This document shows, one piece after another, positions 20,901 to 32,066 of a stretch of DNA of 64,000 bases. The DNA is from Gymnopus androsaceus JB14 (lineage: Eukaryota; Basidiomycota; Agaricomycetes; Agaricales; Omphalotaceae). Position 1 is the stretch's first letter, and each line of letters opens with the position of its first letter. The DNA is taken from assembly GCA_009733575.1 (NCBI GenBank), contig ML769586.1:1-64000 (forward strand), read 5' to 3'. Both the position numbers and the translations under genes were made by a program. The notes under the pieces are model-generated. The model was not told the origin of the DNA. It searched no databases and was given only the letters and a program-made list of their open reading frames with translations.

Positions 20901-21842
20901 GGACAAACCGAAAGAACAAACCAAGAAACCAAACACTATCTTCATTTGTTCATCAATTACCACCAGTCAGATTGGCACGAATGGTTACCCACAGCCGAGT
21001 TTGCATACAACAATTGAGTACACTCCACTACAAAAGTTACTCCCTTCTTTGCCAACATGGGCCGTCATCCCTATAAAGGCACTGCACCAAAAGAAAAGTC
21101 CTCTAATCCCTCAGCCCAAGAGTTTGCCAATAGTATGAAAAAAGTACGAGACGAAGTAGGATCAGTGCTAAAGAAAGCGGCTGAAGACATGACTCACTAT
21201 TATAACAAAAAACATAGCGAGTCAAGAGAATACAAAGTTGGAGACAAGGTGTGGCTCGAAGGAATAAACATTACAACAAGTCATCCAATGAAGAAATTGG
21301 ATGACAAATGTTTTGGACCTTTTGAAGTACTAGAGAAAGTTGGTTGTAGTTCATACAAACTCAAAATTCCAAAAACATGGAGAAGCGTTCATAACGTTTT
21401 CAATGAAGTTCTCCTCACGCCATATCATCCTCCACAATTCCCAAACCAACCCCAAAATACCAATCCACCTCCTGTAGAGGTTGAAGGAGAAGAACCGGAG
21501 TACGAAGTTGAAGAAATAGTCGATTCAAAGGAAAATAAAAGAAGTAAGAAGGTGTCATACAAGGTCAAATGGAAAGGATATGGACCACATGAAATGACAT
21601 GGGAACCAGTATCAAATCTCGACAAAGCAGAGGATGCTATTAAGGATTTCCATAATAAAAATCCTTCCAAACCACACTCAAAAGACATCCGAAAACTCGA
21701 AATACCCATGTCATTATTTCCCAAGCACCTTTTCCATCCCATTCCCGAATCATTAACGACACCCATTCCAACTTCCATACCAACTGAATCCATGACGGCA
21801 AAGCTTGCACGATGTGGAAATCGTGCCCTAAAGAGGGGGTAA
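17898..21842 (+). pseudogene. gypsy pol with chromodomain, broken
   Basis: Pol overlaps the gag stop by 4 nt. Domains in order: protease (LLDCGATGSC, Cys replacing the usual Ser), RT with intact YMDD (19344-19355), RNase H (LEANLSDFANGAVL, first Asp changed), integrase HHCC finger (HHDSILGGHPG .. CEKCQ), integrase core (VGVDLIG .. HPQTNGQTER) and a chromodomain (YEVEEIVDSKENKRSK .. VKWKGYGPHEMTWEP, about 21500-21630). Stops: TAA 18840-18842, TGA 20805-20807 and TGA 21015-21017. The second integrase Asp region reads HN-stop-G instead of SDRG, so catalysis is lost as well as the frame. Confidence 0.92.
21830..21842 (+). other. polypurine tract
   Basis: A purine-rich run, AAAGAGGGGGTAA, directly abuts the 3' LTR start and overlaps the end of pol. 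It is the expected site for plus-strand priming. Confidence 0.7.
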
Positions 21843-22298
21843 TGTTATGAACGTTCTTATCTTATCAGACACATGGTATTATTTCTTATCATTTTCCTTT
21901 ATTTACTCTTGTATATCTACATAAGCGCGCGCTTGTTTAGACGCGCGGCTGTACTAATTAGGTTCTGTTGATCAGAGTATGATTGTTTCCGATCATAACA
22001 CATGCTAGCATGTCCATACTTGTACGATCGACCTATCATTACTTATTGTCATTTACTTGTTGTCTTTCATTGTTTCATGCATTGTTACTGCACGGTCAGG
22101 GTACAGGGTATAGGGCTTAGGGTTTGTACTTTAGTATATAAGTAGTTATAGCTGTAGCTAAGTCCTCAGCTTCAATCTCGTCAATATCTCCTAGTCTTCA
22201 ATACATTCTTCTTCTCTTTTCCTCATTGTTCTTGTCTTTGCCTAAGTCTGAAGTCGTGACACCTGGTACCTCGTGTTGTGAGGAACTAGTTGCTGACA
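21843..22298 (+). repeat. 3' LTR
   Basis: 456 bp, matching the 5' LTR with about six transitions (for example TGTTATGAACG against TGTTACGAACA). It is followed by the target duplication GTATG. Confidence 0.93.
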
Positions 22299-22615
22299 GT
22301 ATGATGATAATATTGAGAGTAATATCTGATACTGAGCTTGTTCTCCAGTGTGTGAGAGTACTAAAGCTAAGATAAACTAGTGTAGCCGTGAGTGGAGTAG
22401 TCCAAGTGCCTGTCCGTTGGCCAAAGTCGTCCTTTCCGAGTCATACCAGAAAATGCCACTCTGCAGAATTTTGGGCAGATTATGAAAGGAAGATGAAAAG
22501 GGGAAGGATAGGAGAACGTCCCAAAATTCTCGGCATGAAGAGGACAAGAATGCATGAAATGCAAGCTGCACGCGCGAGACCATGGCGGCAGCAAGCAAAG
22601 AAAGATGACAATGTG

Positions 22616-22650
22616 GACTGCCGGTCTGGTCTCCAAACAGACCGGCAGTC
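22616..22650. repeat. perfect hairpin, 13-bp arms
   Basis: GACTGCCGGTCTG and CAGACCGGCAGTC flank a 9-nt loop. It lies in otherwise unassigned sequence (22304-22790) between the gypsy element and the regulator fragment. No poly-T tail follows, so I do not call it a terminator. It may be the centre of a small foldback element. Confidence 0.5.
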
Positions 22651-22794
22651 ACACGCCTGTCATAGAGATCAGACTCCTCGTATCTTACCTGTCAGTGTCT
22701 TGCTTATCTTACACTTACGCTAGCCGAGCAAGCTCTCGTAGCTTCAGCTAGCAACATCACTGCGCCGTGCAAAAATCATCGTTTGTTGCAGTAA

Positions 22795-24104
22795 TATGTC
22801 AATTTCATTGTGCTCGACTAATGAGTGCACTACAGTACTGCCTCACTGAGCGGAAACAAAACCAGCTGAAAGTAATGGAACAGGATTCTGCATTGCATGC
22901 CTGGTTAACTTCTGTGCCGAACCATCATGAGTGGTTGTAACTTCTATATCCATCTCTGAGTCATTCTTTGGCCATAGTACTTTGGGACCTGAATCAATCG
23001 AATGAGACGTATTTAATTCAGTCAGCGATGCTCTATACGACTTACTATTGGGTACAGATCGCCACACCAAGTACTATTTTGTGTGACTTCTAAAGGTTTA
23101 TTTACAGGTTCAAGTTCATTTGCATAGGGCATACTCTGTACAACATGGTTCCAGTCCCCAGTAGATCTTTCGTTCACTAGAGATATGTGCATTGGCTGCG
23201 AGATCCACGATAAGGATTGTGCAAGTTCTTTGTCGGAGATCTCCTGGCCATCTAACTGATGTCGCGGTGCGCAGCTGGAGCTTTCATTTGGCGAAGAATA
23301 TTTCACCGTTTCTAAATATCTTTTTTAGAATGCACTGGTCCAATCCACTACTGTTTTGCTGTCAATTCTCTGGAAATATAAACGTGGGATAGATCCTGGG
23401 CCTTGTGCAGATATTAGAACTGTAGCCTCCGATCTAGAAATTGCGCTTGATCTTCTCGCAGTGGCTGAAACCAAGTGGGCGCATACAGATCTTTAATATA
23501 CGTTTCTTTAGCTGATTCGTTGGCTTTAGATCTCAAAGATTGGACGTATGAGGTAGTAACGAAGAAGGAAGAAGGAAGGTTTTTAACTCTGTGTTATAGG
23601 GACAAATGGAGTGCGTTCATCTTCGCCGAAGATCTTTTATCTGGCATACCAACGCAGCCCACTCCAACATCGAAAAGAGCGAGAGAGGATAATCTGGACA
23701 GTCACGATGAACAAAACTCGGAGCCAAATACAATGACTTTCTCAGTAGCCGAGCATCGATCTCCAGCAACAGGATTTCACCCAATCGACCTAGGTCAAGC
23801 TGTACACCTGGGGTGGAATTCCCCGGGCGCAAATTCAAGTATCGATACACAAGCGAAATTTGCGCAGCCTGAGGTTAACGCCTTCATACCACAAAGCGAC
23901 GCAATCTACCAGGCATTCGAGGCCCAGCCTTTGTATGAAAACGACAGTATCATTGACTTAATCAATGGTCAAAACGAAGCTGCAATTCAAGCTGAGTTTT
24001 TGGTAGGCTCAGACGCCATCCAGGATGGAAGGTACTGTGTTTTGGACAAAGTTCTTGGTGTTTTACTAATTCCGTACCACAGTACGTTGACACAATACGA
24101 TTGA
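22795..24104 (+). pseudogene. Zn2Cys6 transcription factor, copy 1, C-terminal piece
   Basis: Third part of the copy-1 regulator. The first 700 bp carry degraded C-terminal fungal_trans motifs: LTERKQNQLKVMEQDSALHA, WLTSVPNH, QSAMLYTTYYWVQI (family: LHxxYYxxxILIHRPF). From 23475 a long frame runs to 24104: SLIYVSLADSLALDLKDW, a basic SKRARED stretch and a Gln/Asn/Ser-rich tail. Multiple stops interrupt the first section. The same sequence recurs at 28.0-28.4 kb plus 35.4-36.25 kb, which is how the tract is recognised as part of the repeated unit. It is tail-to-tail with the DUF6534 gene. Confidence 0.65.
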
Positions 24105-24437
24105 GATAGTTTTATGCAAAGTGTAGACGAAACATTACTAGCTGTGGGGCTATGGGCTAAATTAGGGAACCAGGAGTCGACTACAGTTTTAATGTACTGG
24201 CATCATATCGATTCTGTAATAAGTAGCAAGAGCTCCGATGTATTCTTAAATTGTCAGCTAGGAATCGTTGGACGAGCAGTATCAAGAAGCCTATATTTCA
24301 CGTACAAGAGTTCCACATAGTGGTATACAGCAAACTTTAGAACACATGCGTAGTGAAGGTACATATAACCTAGATAATAAAGTCATTTTTAATACATGGC
24401 ACCATCCTCTTCGAAACTTCCTTTCTCGGTTGTCGGG

Positions 24438-26273
24438 CTACCACTGGCCACTCCCCCTGGCCGTAAGATCTGATTGACCCGAGGCGTACGAGGGACGATT
24501 TTGCTCAAGATCTACGTCTCTCATTTCGTGCGATTCAACATGAACGAACACCCTAGACTGAAGAGACGTAGGGGAAGTTTCGCACTAGGTACGCATGAAG
24601 ACAATATTAGTTTAGCAATTCTCCACCTCAGGCGCAGAAATACTCACCCGTTTCAAGGCCCCTCCATCAAGGTCCCCGGTGGTGATAATATTGGATGGTA
24701 AAGTCGTGTCTCCAAACTGCGCCCGTGTCCTACTGTAGTTCCAAGCTCCGCGAGAATTCAAGCTGCTCATGACTGAGTTGGTATAGAGTTTTGCTAAAGG
24801 GAAGTTGAAGATGAGGTGGCTAGAAAAATCCCAAAGAGCTCGTTAAAAGCTTCTACAGGGTAGTCTGGGAAGATACTAACATTCCGGTCGGCTGTGAAGG
24901 CATTGTCAGTTAGCATTGTAGGATATGTATCGAAAGGATCATACATACGTCAGTCAAGAAAAAGACGATGTCGAGGGTCGCGCAACAGGCAGTTATGAGG
25001 CCCGTTTGAACCGTAACTGGAGTAAGTATGCATGTTAGCGATACCGATGGCCCACAGTGTTCGAAAACCTACGCCGGATGATACGATCCACCAACACGTC
25101 CGATGCTTGAAACCCTGTCTTATGCTTGTGCTGTCGAAAGATCATTACGATAATGTAAACGAAGTAAAGAGAATCACGTACACTGCAAATGCGAGTTAGC
25201 AAAGCAAGAACGAATGAGTACTAGAAGTATAATTCACAGGTGCCAAACAAGAACGCAAGTTATCGCAATATCTCCCAAACATTCTCCGACTAGCCACATA
25301 GATAACAGACCACTGTGAAATGACAGATATTGAGGTCAAGGGCGATAACAGCTGGATCGAAGGTGGAGCACCTTGAAATTTCGAAAGTCAACAAAATGCG
25401 GGGTCACACCGACTTCATATGTAGTGATAAGCCCACCAACTATGTATACATATATTAGCAAGGAGATCTTGCTAGAGCATAGTAGCAGAACGCACCCAGA
25501 CCGGTTAAAGCAGCGAGAGAAACAATCGCAACCATCCACCAGTTAGAGGTCAGGACCTTGACTCTCCACACGAAAAATAGCTGCACGACTCCGGCAATCA
25601 GACACTATGGACAGGAAAGATCAGTTTTGATAGTGCACAATTCAAAGGACGAACCGTCATCGCGGGATCTACAAGCAGCAAGGGATGAATGTAAGAGGAA
25701 GGATTTAAAATGTTACGCGTACCAGTAGCGAACACTAGGAGATATGGTCAGTAATGAAAGAGCAGCAAAGAGGAATCATGGATGTACTTACCCCATGTCG
25801 CATTCCCAAGATAGCTCACGTCGTCTGCAACGAAGACTTCATCAGTGTGCTCCTTTGCGTACAAGAGGATTTTACGCACCAAAATGTACGATCAAAGAAT
25901 TGTACAGGTAAGCTGCATCGAAGACAGTATTCACAGTGTCAGCCAGATAGAGGAAGACGACCTGAAATCCACATGACAGTTTACGACGACTGGTTGACCA
26001 GGGCGCGAAAAACTCGCTCACCAGTATCTTCATCCAGACACGATCCCTGCAAGAGGTTGATTAATCAAAGATACGTAAAACTGTGGACGAATATTCACTT
26101 TTTGAACGTGTTGAAGTACAGATAGACCTGGGTGGTCATGATCCCGTAGAGCACGAGATTGAATGAGAAACCAATGAACATCGGTCCATGTCTACAGTAA
26201 GAGGAACGGTTTGTGAAAAGGCGAACAAAATATGAAGAATCACATACGCGATCTCTGCTGGGCCCTTCGTCAT
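24438..26273 (-). pseudogene. DUF6534 seven-helix membrane protein, copy A, frameshifted
   Basis: DUF6534 proteins are Agaricomycete integral membrane proteins of unknown function. Start ATG at 26273, then exon by exon MTKGPAEIA, HGPMFIGFSFNLVLYGIMTT, a second helix (VVFLYLADTVNTVFDAAYLY), FATDPAMT, GVVQLFFVWRV, WWMVAIVSLAALTG, LVGECLGDIAIT, TGLITACCATLDIVFFLTD and FNFPLAKLYTNSVMSSLNSR, then a polar tail ending at 24438-24440. The exon plan matches copy B, including the one-nucleotide exon (25182). One extra base at 25300, absent from copy B, shifts frame at the start of helix 6. The copy is otherwise well preserved, so it died recently or the base is an assembly error. Confidence 0.8.
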
Positions 26274-27650
26274 GGTCGCTTATAGAATTGAAAGGAAAGC
26301 GGTCGAAAGGAAAGACGAGAGATTCCACAGGAGCTCGCACGAATTTAAGAGAACGTTATCGCTTGCAAGGACATAGACCTGGAAAATTCCGAGTGTAGAA
26401 GATGGTGGTTATTCGCAAAGCAGGGTTGTCAACGTCACGTCCACCCTGCGGGCATTTCGGACAAGATCGAGTTTATTTAGAGTTTCCAGATTCAGAGGTT
26501 CGAATCGCATCTTGTGACCTTAACTCCTTGAATGACTGACACATTAGTACATACATTACCGAGAGGAAACCCAGATTCAAGATAAGTAGAAGAGAAGTCT
26601 TCCCAATATAGTAAATCATGCCTGAACAGAGTTGCGCTTATTTCAGCGTTTCCCGACGCGTCAGACGCGACTTTGACGCGATTTCCTTCGTTCAGGGTTC
26701 TTCTCCACTAGCTTCAGACCGGGGGCGTAAACCCCTGACAATTGTCAATGACCCTGACGAACGCGGCCTTGTCGTCAGTTCCAAGTTGGTTCCAAGTTTG
26801 GACTGAGCTCCTTCACAATGCGTAGCCGAGCGAAACTTCAAGAATGTCGATTACTGTATTAAGTATTCCATTAGAACCGTATCCTGAAGCTCATCGATAT
26901 TTTAAAGCGAGAATCTCCTTCAAATCCCTTGACTACCAGCTCAGGAGCCTTCATCCGAGTCCCGTAGGATCTCGAGATTAAATTAATTCATTGGCATGAC
27001 ATTAGATATCCCTTGAACCCACTTACCATTGGGCCTGTATAATTTGCCTGGAGATGAAAGTGGCAACCTGTCAGAGTCTATTGGTACCTAATCGACCGGT
27101 CATTCAAGAGTTTCGCTGAGTTTCGGAAGAGAAGAAACTCTCCGAAACTCAGCGAAACTTAGTGTACTGGATTCCCAGGTACAATTTACGGAATACAAAT
27201 TAATACTCACCGGTTGGATTATTGAGCGAACACAAAATCCTATACCGCCCAAATACCGCCAAGCAACCTTTCCAAATCCATGCAAGCTACGGAAACGTCC
27301 ACTCAGTATGAGTAACGAGCTACGGGGGTTCCTGATAAGCCCAGTCTTGTCAATGGCATGTTTACTAACTTTCTGTACCAAAGCCTCAGAGAGTCCGATC
27401 GACAAACAGAACCTCGCGAACCTTACGTGAGGCTGGCCACAAACAACAATCCTTGCCTTTTGACCAACTTTTGACCCTTGAACGTTAACCGCGAACCTCG
27501 AACGTCGCTGCCACGCAAAGGACACGCAAAGGGACCCATTGGCTTTACCCATATATGGCGCTTGCACCGCTGCGCGCTTGCAAAGCTTCCAACACTACCA
27601 AAGCCTATCTCCAACAGCCTGGCAGGCTCTCTGATATCGATCCTTGTAGG
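26274..27650. other. duplicated tract upstream of DUF6534 copy A, unassigned
   Basis: This region recurs at 38434-39585. On the minus strand it includes HGFGKVAW (about 27270) followed by a clean intron donor, which suggests the remains of another small gene, but no family is recognised. A palindrome around GAGTTTCGCTGAGTTTCGGA / TCCGAAACTCAGCGAAACT lies at about 27108-27160 in copy A only. Confidence 0.4.
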
Positions 27651-27689
27651 AAGATTCCATGGGCTTCAAGCCAGATAGATGCCAGGAAA

Positions 27690-28412
27690 CTCTCGAGTGG
27701 CTGCAGCACTCTCGACGTTCCCCAAAGCCTTGAATCGGATCGTCATTTACAACGCGAGAAAGTGGATTACTCTGTTTTTGCCGCGTATATCAAAGATGAT
27801 AATTGACCATATCAGCGATCTACTATGGAAGCTGATACACATCTATTTCGACCATACTGTGATCCCGATCCTTCACCGTCCCACCTTTGAAAGAGCTGTC
27901 ACGAAGGGCTTGCATGTCCTAGATGACAATTTTGATGCAATTGTCTTGGCGGTTATCCTTCTTCACGCTCTACCACAAACTCATGGACATCGTCACCATA
28001 CTCGACTAATAAGTGGCACTACTGCCTCACTCAGCGGAAACGGAACCAGCAGAAGGTAATGGAACAGGATTCTGCATTGCACGCCTGGTTAACTTCTGTC
28101 CTGCCAGTGAACCATCGTGAGTGTTTGTCACTTCTATATACATTTCTGAGTCATTCTTTGGCCTATAGTACTTTGGGACCCGAATCAATCGAATCGAGAC
28201 GTATTTAATTCAGCCAGCGATGCTCTATACGACTTACTACTGGGTACAGATCGCCACAACAAGTACTATTGTGTGCGATCTCTGAAGGTTTATTTTCAGG
28301 TTCAAGTTCATTTGCATAGGGCATACTCTATACAACATGGTTCCTGTCCCTGGCAGATTTTTCGTTCACTCGATATGTGCATTGGCTGCGAGGTCCACGA
28401 TAAGGATTGTGC
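27690..28412 (+). pseudogene. Zn2Cys6 transcription factor, copy 2, first piece
   Basis: The fungal_trans start is clearer here than in copy 1: ISDLLWKLIHIYFDHTVIPI followed by LHRPTFERAV and GLHVLDDNFDAIVLAV. The sequence then jumps straight to the YHKLMD region, so the copy has lost about 80 codons of the domain. After that it follows copy 1 (QDSALHAWLTSV, QPAMLYTTYY region) until a DNA element at 28415. No zinc cluster is present upstream, so the duplicated unit began inside the gene. Confidence 0.7.
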
Positions 28413-28414
28413 AA

Positions 28415-29961
28415 CATCAGGAAAACCGTACATAGAAAATATTGAATAATTTCGGCAAAGATACCGAAAACTGTCAAAATTGTCAGAATACCGAAGCTTT
28501 CTGTCATTTTCAAATTTTCAAAAATATCGCGGTCCCCTTGCCCGTTTGCAAAAATTTCAATATCTTTTTATGACTTTTTCCAATGTTAGCTGATATTATC
28601 ATGTCTTTTCGAAATGTTTCTCAAAATATACTATTTTTTGACTATCATTTCTCAATATTTCTTCTACTAATTCACATATACAATATCTTTATGAAATATT
28701 TTCACTATATGTCACACAATCTTGATACAGGCATGGATAACTCGATAGAGATCATATTGAAAAGATGATATTTATACAGGTAGGCATGGTAAACAAGTGG
28801 TCATTACGAGTCTGAAGATGTGATATGGTAGCAAAACAGTAAGCAGTGGTAAATATGAGTTTTACGCATTACGAGCCCTCGGCTTCATGTAATGCGGTGA
28901 GTGAAGTCCGAAATTTTGAAAAAGCGCCAGAACCATCAATTTGGCTGGTCAAAATGATAGGGTTCGGTTTGCTCACCCAATTAAAAGTAACTAATTGGAA
29001 CTTAGAAGACTTGGATTGGAATATGGAACATATGCAGAAGAGCAGGAGAGGACAGAGGACAGAGCAACAAAGACCAAACTGAATAGAGTAAAGAATTGAT
29101 TAGGGTCGAGACTTGAAGTAACCAGTGAATGCATACATACCAAAGACAGACAGTGATGAAAGCTTGACTTGCGTGGCCTAGGATATGAATACATTTCAAA
29201 AAAATGAGTTCACTGACAAAGAGAAGGTGGCGGAAACGTACCAAATCTTTCATGACTTACGGCCTCATGCTAAGAAAAGAAAGAATTGTCGAGAGACATA
29301 TTAGAGTTGCATTAAAGAGAATGAGCAGTTGATGCGCACCAGTATTCCCATTCATGATATCCAAGAGAACAAAAACAGATGTAGACTAGGCTGGTGTCAT
29401 GCACAGTGAGGTGAGAAGGTGGTCGAGAGAGGGAGAGAGACAAAAAAGCGGCAAACAAAGAACACCGTTTTTTATGCAAATGATAAGAATCCGCCAAGGA
29501 GTCCGATGTCGGAACACTGTCTGTTATGTCAGGGACTCCGGGTTCAACGGATTGAGAACTTATTGATTTTTTTGTCCCTCTACGCAGCCTCTATTTAGTA
29601 AAATTTTAAAAATTAGCATTTCCACAATGCATGAGACAATTATTATGCATTGGCTTATGGTATTTCAAGACATTCCTCTCCTCGATACTTACTTTTAAGA
29701 ATATTGATAGCCAAGGGACAGACCAATGACAAACATTGTATGGTCCTGAACAACATGCTGTCAAACCTACGTCGAATCTCATGACAAAATTCCTTCAAAA
29801 TTCCTAAACATTTTGATAATTATATATGAAGCCCTCGGAATTTTTTGAACTTTTAGAATTAACGAGATTTATTAGATTAGTGCAAGCCTTTGTAGGTTTT
29901 CGGTCTTTTGAAAATCTTTGCCGAAATTATTCAATCTTTTCTATGTACGGTTTTCCTGATG
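28415..29961. mobile_element. 1.5-kb element with CATCAGGAAAAC inverted ends
   Basis: The ends are CATCAGGAAAACCGTACATA and its complement, extending with few changes for about 45 bp. Comparison with the uninterrupted copy 1 sequence (GTGCAAGTTCTTTG near 23220) shows the insertion duplicated only AA (28413-28414, 29962-29963). The inside is AT-rich with no recognised protein. The ends resemble the CATCAGC MITEs inside the neighbouring element. Confidence 0.75.
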
Positions 29962-31529
29962 AAGTCACTATGCCAGCGCCAAACAATAATGGGCGAAATA
30001 ATTAGCGAAATCATTGTCGTGATTGGTTAACTTTTTCGGTATGACGGTCGAAAAAGACCACGTTTTTCATAGGAAAAACAAATTGGGAAAAAGATAAAAT
30101 TTTGCTCGGGAATCTTATATGATTTCACCTGAAAAACATATCGCAATTGATTGTCTTTTTCGGTCGGAATTTCGCCGGTAATCTACTATCTTTCCCGTCT
30201 GAAAAAAATAAGGAAACATCTTATCTTTTTCACCCGTCATTCATTTTGTTTTTCGCTCGAGAAACTTAATACCCAGGTCCCAGGCAGGGACTGGGCAGGA
30301 ACTGGGCGGTCAGTCATGTGACTCTATGAATCTCTTTGCTAATGCACATCCAGGATTTACAGTACAGTAGGTCTCGAATTTTTCACCTCATCTCATCCGC
30401 CCGGTAGCCCAATACTGTTATATCAGGTATGGGGGGATACAGTTGTATTGAAGATCCACTATCATATGGTAGCGCAATAAAAGTGCAATATTTCTGGTGG
30501 ACTTTGCATCATAGTCCCATGTCATGCTATGTTTGATTGCCCGAGTACTAAGTAACTAATAGGTCATAAATCCGAAATTGACAATGCAGAATACTTAGAT
30601 ATTCATACTACTGACTGGCGGGTGAGTAGGAGCCCAACACTGCACTTCCTTCAAGGCTTGGTATGCATCATGGCACCGATCCTGCTCATCCCCCCTCCCT
30701 CCCCGCTCACTCTCAACTCTCCCCGCCTTCTCACCCATTATGAACACCATACTTACTTCAAAAAATTAGACACATTGAATGATATATACATAATAATGTC
30801 CATCATGTATATGAATAGTGCACTATACCCAACTGTAAGCCATGAAGTGTATGGCTATACTTGAAAAAAAAACATAAGTTGACTGGCAAGCATGGGTATG
30901 CATTAATATATCATATTTATTGATACTCGATGAAGGAAAATACTTTATAAAGGTCCGTCGTTTGAGGTTGTGCGGAAACACATTCCGTTGGTGCTAAACC
31001 GGCGCTTAGCCTGTACTCATTGCTCAAAATGTTGGGCTCAAGCGGTCAGATGAAGCACGATATGTGCCGGACCTATCGGAAATGCACCTAATACACTGTA
31101 TAAGGTAGGTGCTCCATTTGTTGCTTGAGTATTCAATGGTGGACTAATGTTACATTTGTCAGTTTGTGTGCCGGCTACCCTTAAAACTCGACATGTACAT
31201 GATGGACATTATTATGGATATATCTTTCAATGTGTCTAATTTTTTAAAGTAAGTATGGTGTTCATAATGGGTGAGAAGGCGGGAGAGTTGAGAGTGAGCG
31301 GGGAGGATGAGTGGGATCCACACCATGATGCATACCAAGCCTTGAAGCATGCAGTGTTGGGTTCCTGACTCACCTGCCAGTCAGTAGTATGAAAATCTAA
31401 GTATTCTGCATTGTCAATTTATGACCTACTCAGTTACTTAGTACTCGGGCAATCAAACATAGCATGACATGGGACTATGATGCAAAGTCCACCAGAAATA
31501 TTGCACTTTTATTGCGCTACCATATGATA

Positions 31530-32066
31530 CTGTACCATTTCAACCGTTAGTTCAGTGATGTGTGACGCAGCACCTCTGAACTCTCAGATTTTCGCATTGA
31601 TGATGCGTGATGCATAGCATCAGCAAAACCTGTATTTTGCATTTTGATCCCCACAGGATTACTTAAAATTCCCAGCACTCCCAGAGCTCCCAGCGCTGGC
31701 CAGCGCTTGCCAGTGCTGTCAGAAATATAAAATCATATGTTATTTCCAAATAAGGTAATTTTGCAGCCTCTGGGAGCTTCTGGGAGCTCCCTCCTGCATC
31801 GGCCGGACCATCTGAGTGCTGGGATGCTGGAGCACTGGGAACTCTGGACAGTTCGCTCAAGCACTGCCCATGTCATACAGGTTTTGCTGATGAGGTCCTG
31901 AACTTGTAATGAAGGTGTGACACATTTAATATGAGCTCCGGAATGGGCCTGCGGCACCATGACCACACTGAACTGAACTCTGCGTCAGTGACGCATGACG
32001 CAGATGGCAGATTAAATCCGACCTGTGATGCTAAAAATCGCTGAACTAGCGGTCGAAATGGTACAG
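31530..32066. mobile_element. 537-bp TA-inserting MITE
   Basis: The ends are CTGTACCATTTCAACCG and CGGTCGAAATGGTACAG, flanked by TA on both sides. The intact opposite arm of the host element (ATATGATAGTGGATC read in complement, near 30460) gives the empty site, proving that TA was duplicated. This is typical of Tc1/mariner-type MITEs. A further element lies inside it. Confidence 0.88.
31618..31892. mobile_element. CATCAGC MITE, 275 bp
   Basis: The ends are CATCAGCAAAACCTGTAT and ATACAGGTTTTGCTGATG, with AG on each side (31616-31617, 31893-31894) as the probable 2-bp duplication. The interior has GCTGGCCAGCGCTTGCCAGT-type motifs. It is the innermost level of a four-element nest. Confidence 0.75.

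Larger units (their letters stand above)
15817..22298 (+). mobile_element. complete Ty3/gypsy chromovirus-type LTR retrotransposon
   Basis: Two 456-bp LTRs (15817-16272, 21843-22298) start TGTTAYGAAC, end TTGCTGACA and are flanked by the 5-bp duplication GTATG (15812-15816, 22299-22303). Inside, in order: self-complementary primer site, gag with a CCHC knuckle, protease, RT, RNase H, integrase and a C-terminal chromodomain. This is the layout of Tf1/sushi-type chromoviruses. I count about six LTR differences in 456 bp, all transitions, so the insertion is recent, yet gag-pol has at least five stops. Confidence 0.95.

Noticed and set aside
23475..24104. A 209-codon open frame as an independent gene
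   Set aside because: Its upstream sequence is the degraded C-terminal half of the zinc-cluster regulator, and the same tract recurs broken at 35.6-36.25 kb. It is the regulator's tail, not a separate gene.
26490..26520. tRNA-like box B (GAGGTTCGAATCGCAT)
   Set aside because: No matching box A, acceptor stem or anticodon arm could be built around it. Similar words at 14213 and 56632 also lack tRNA context.
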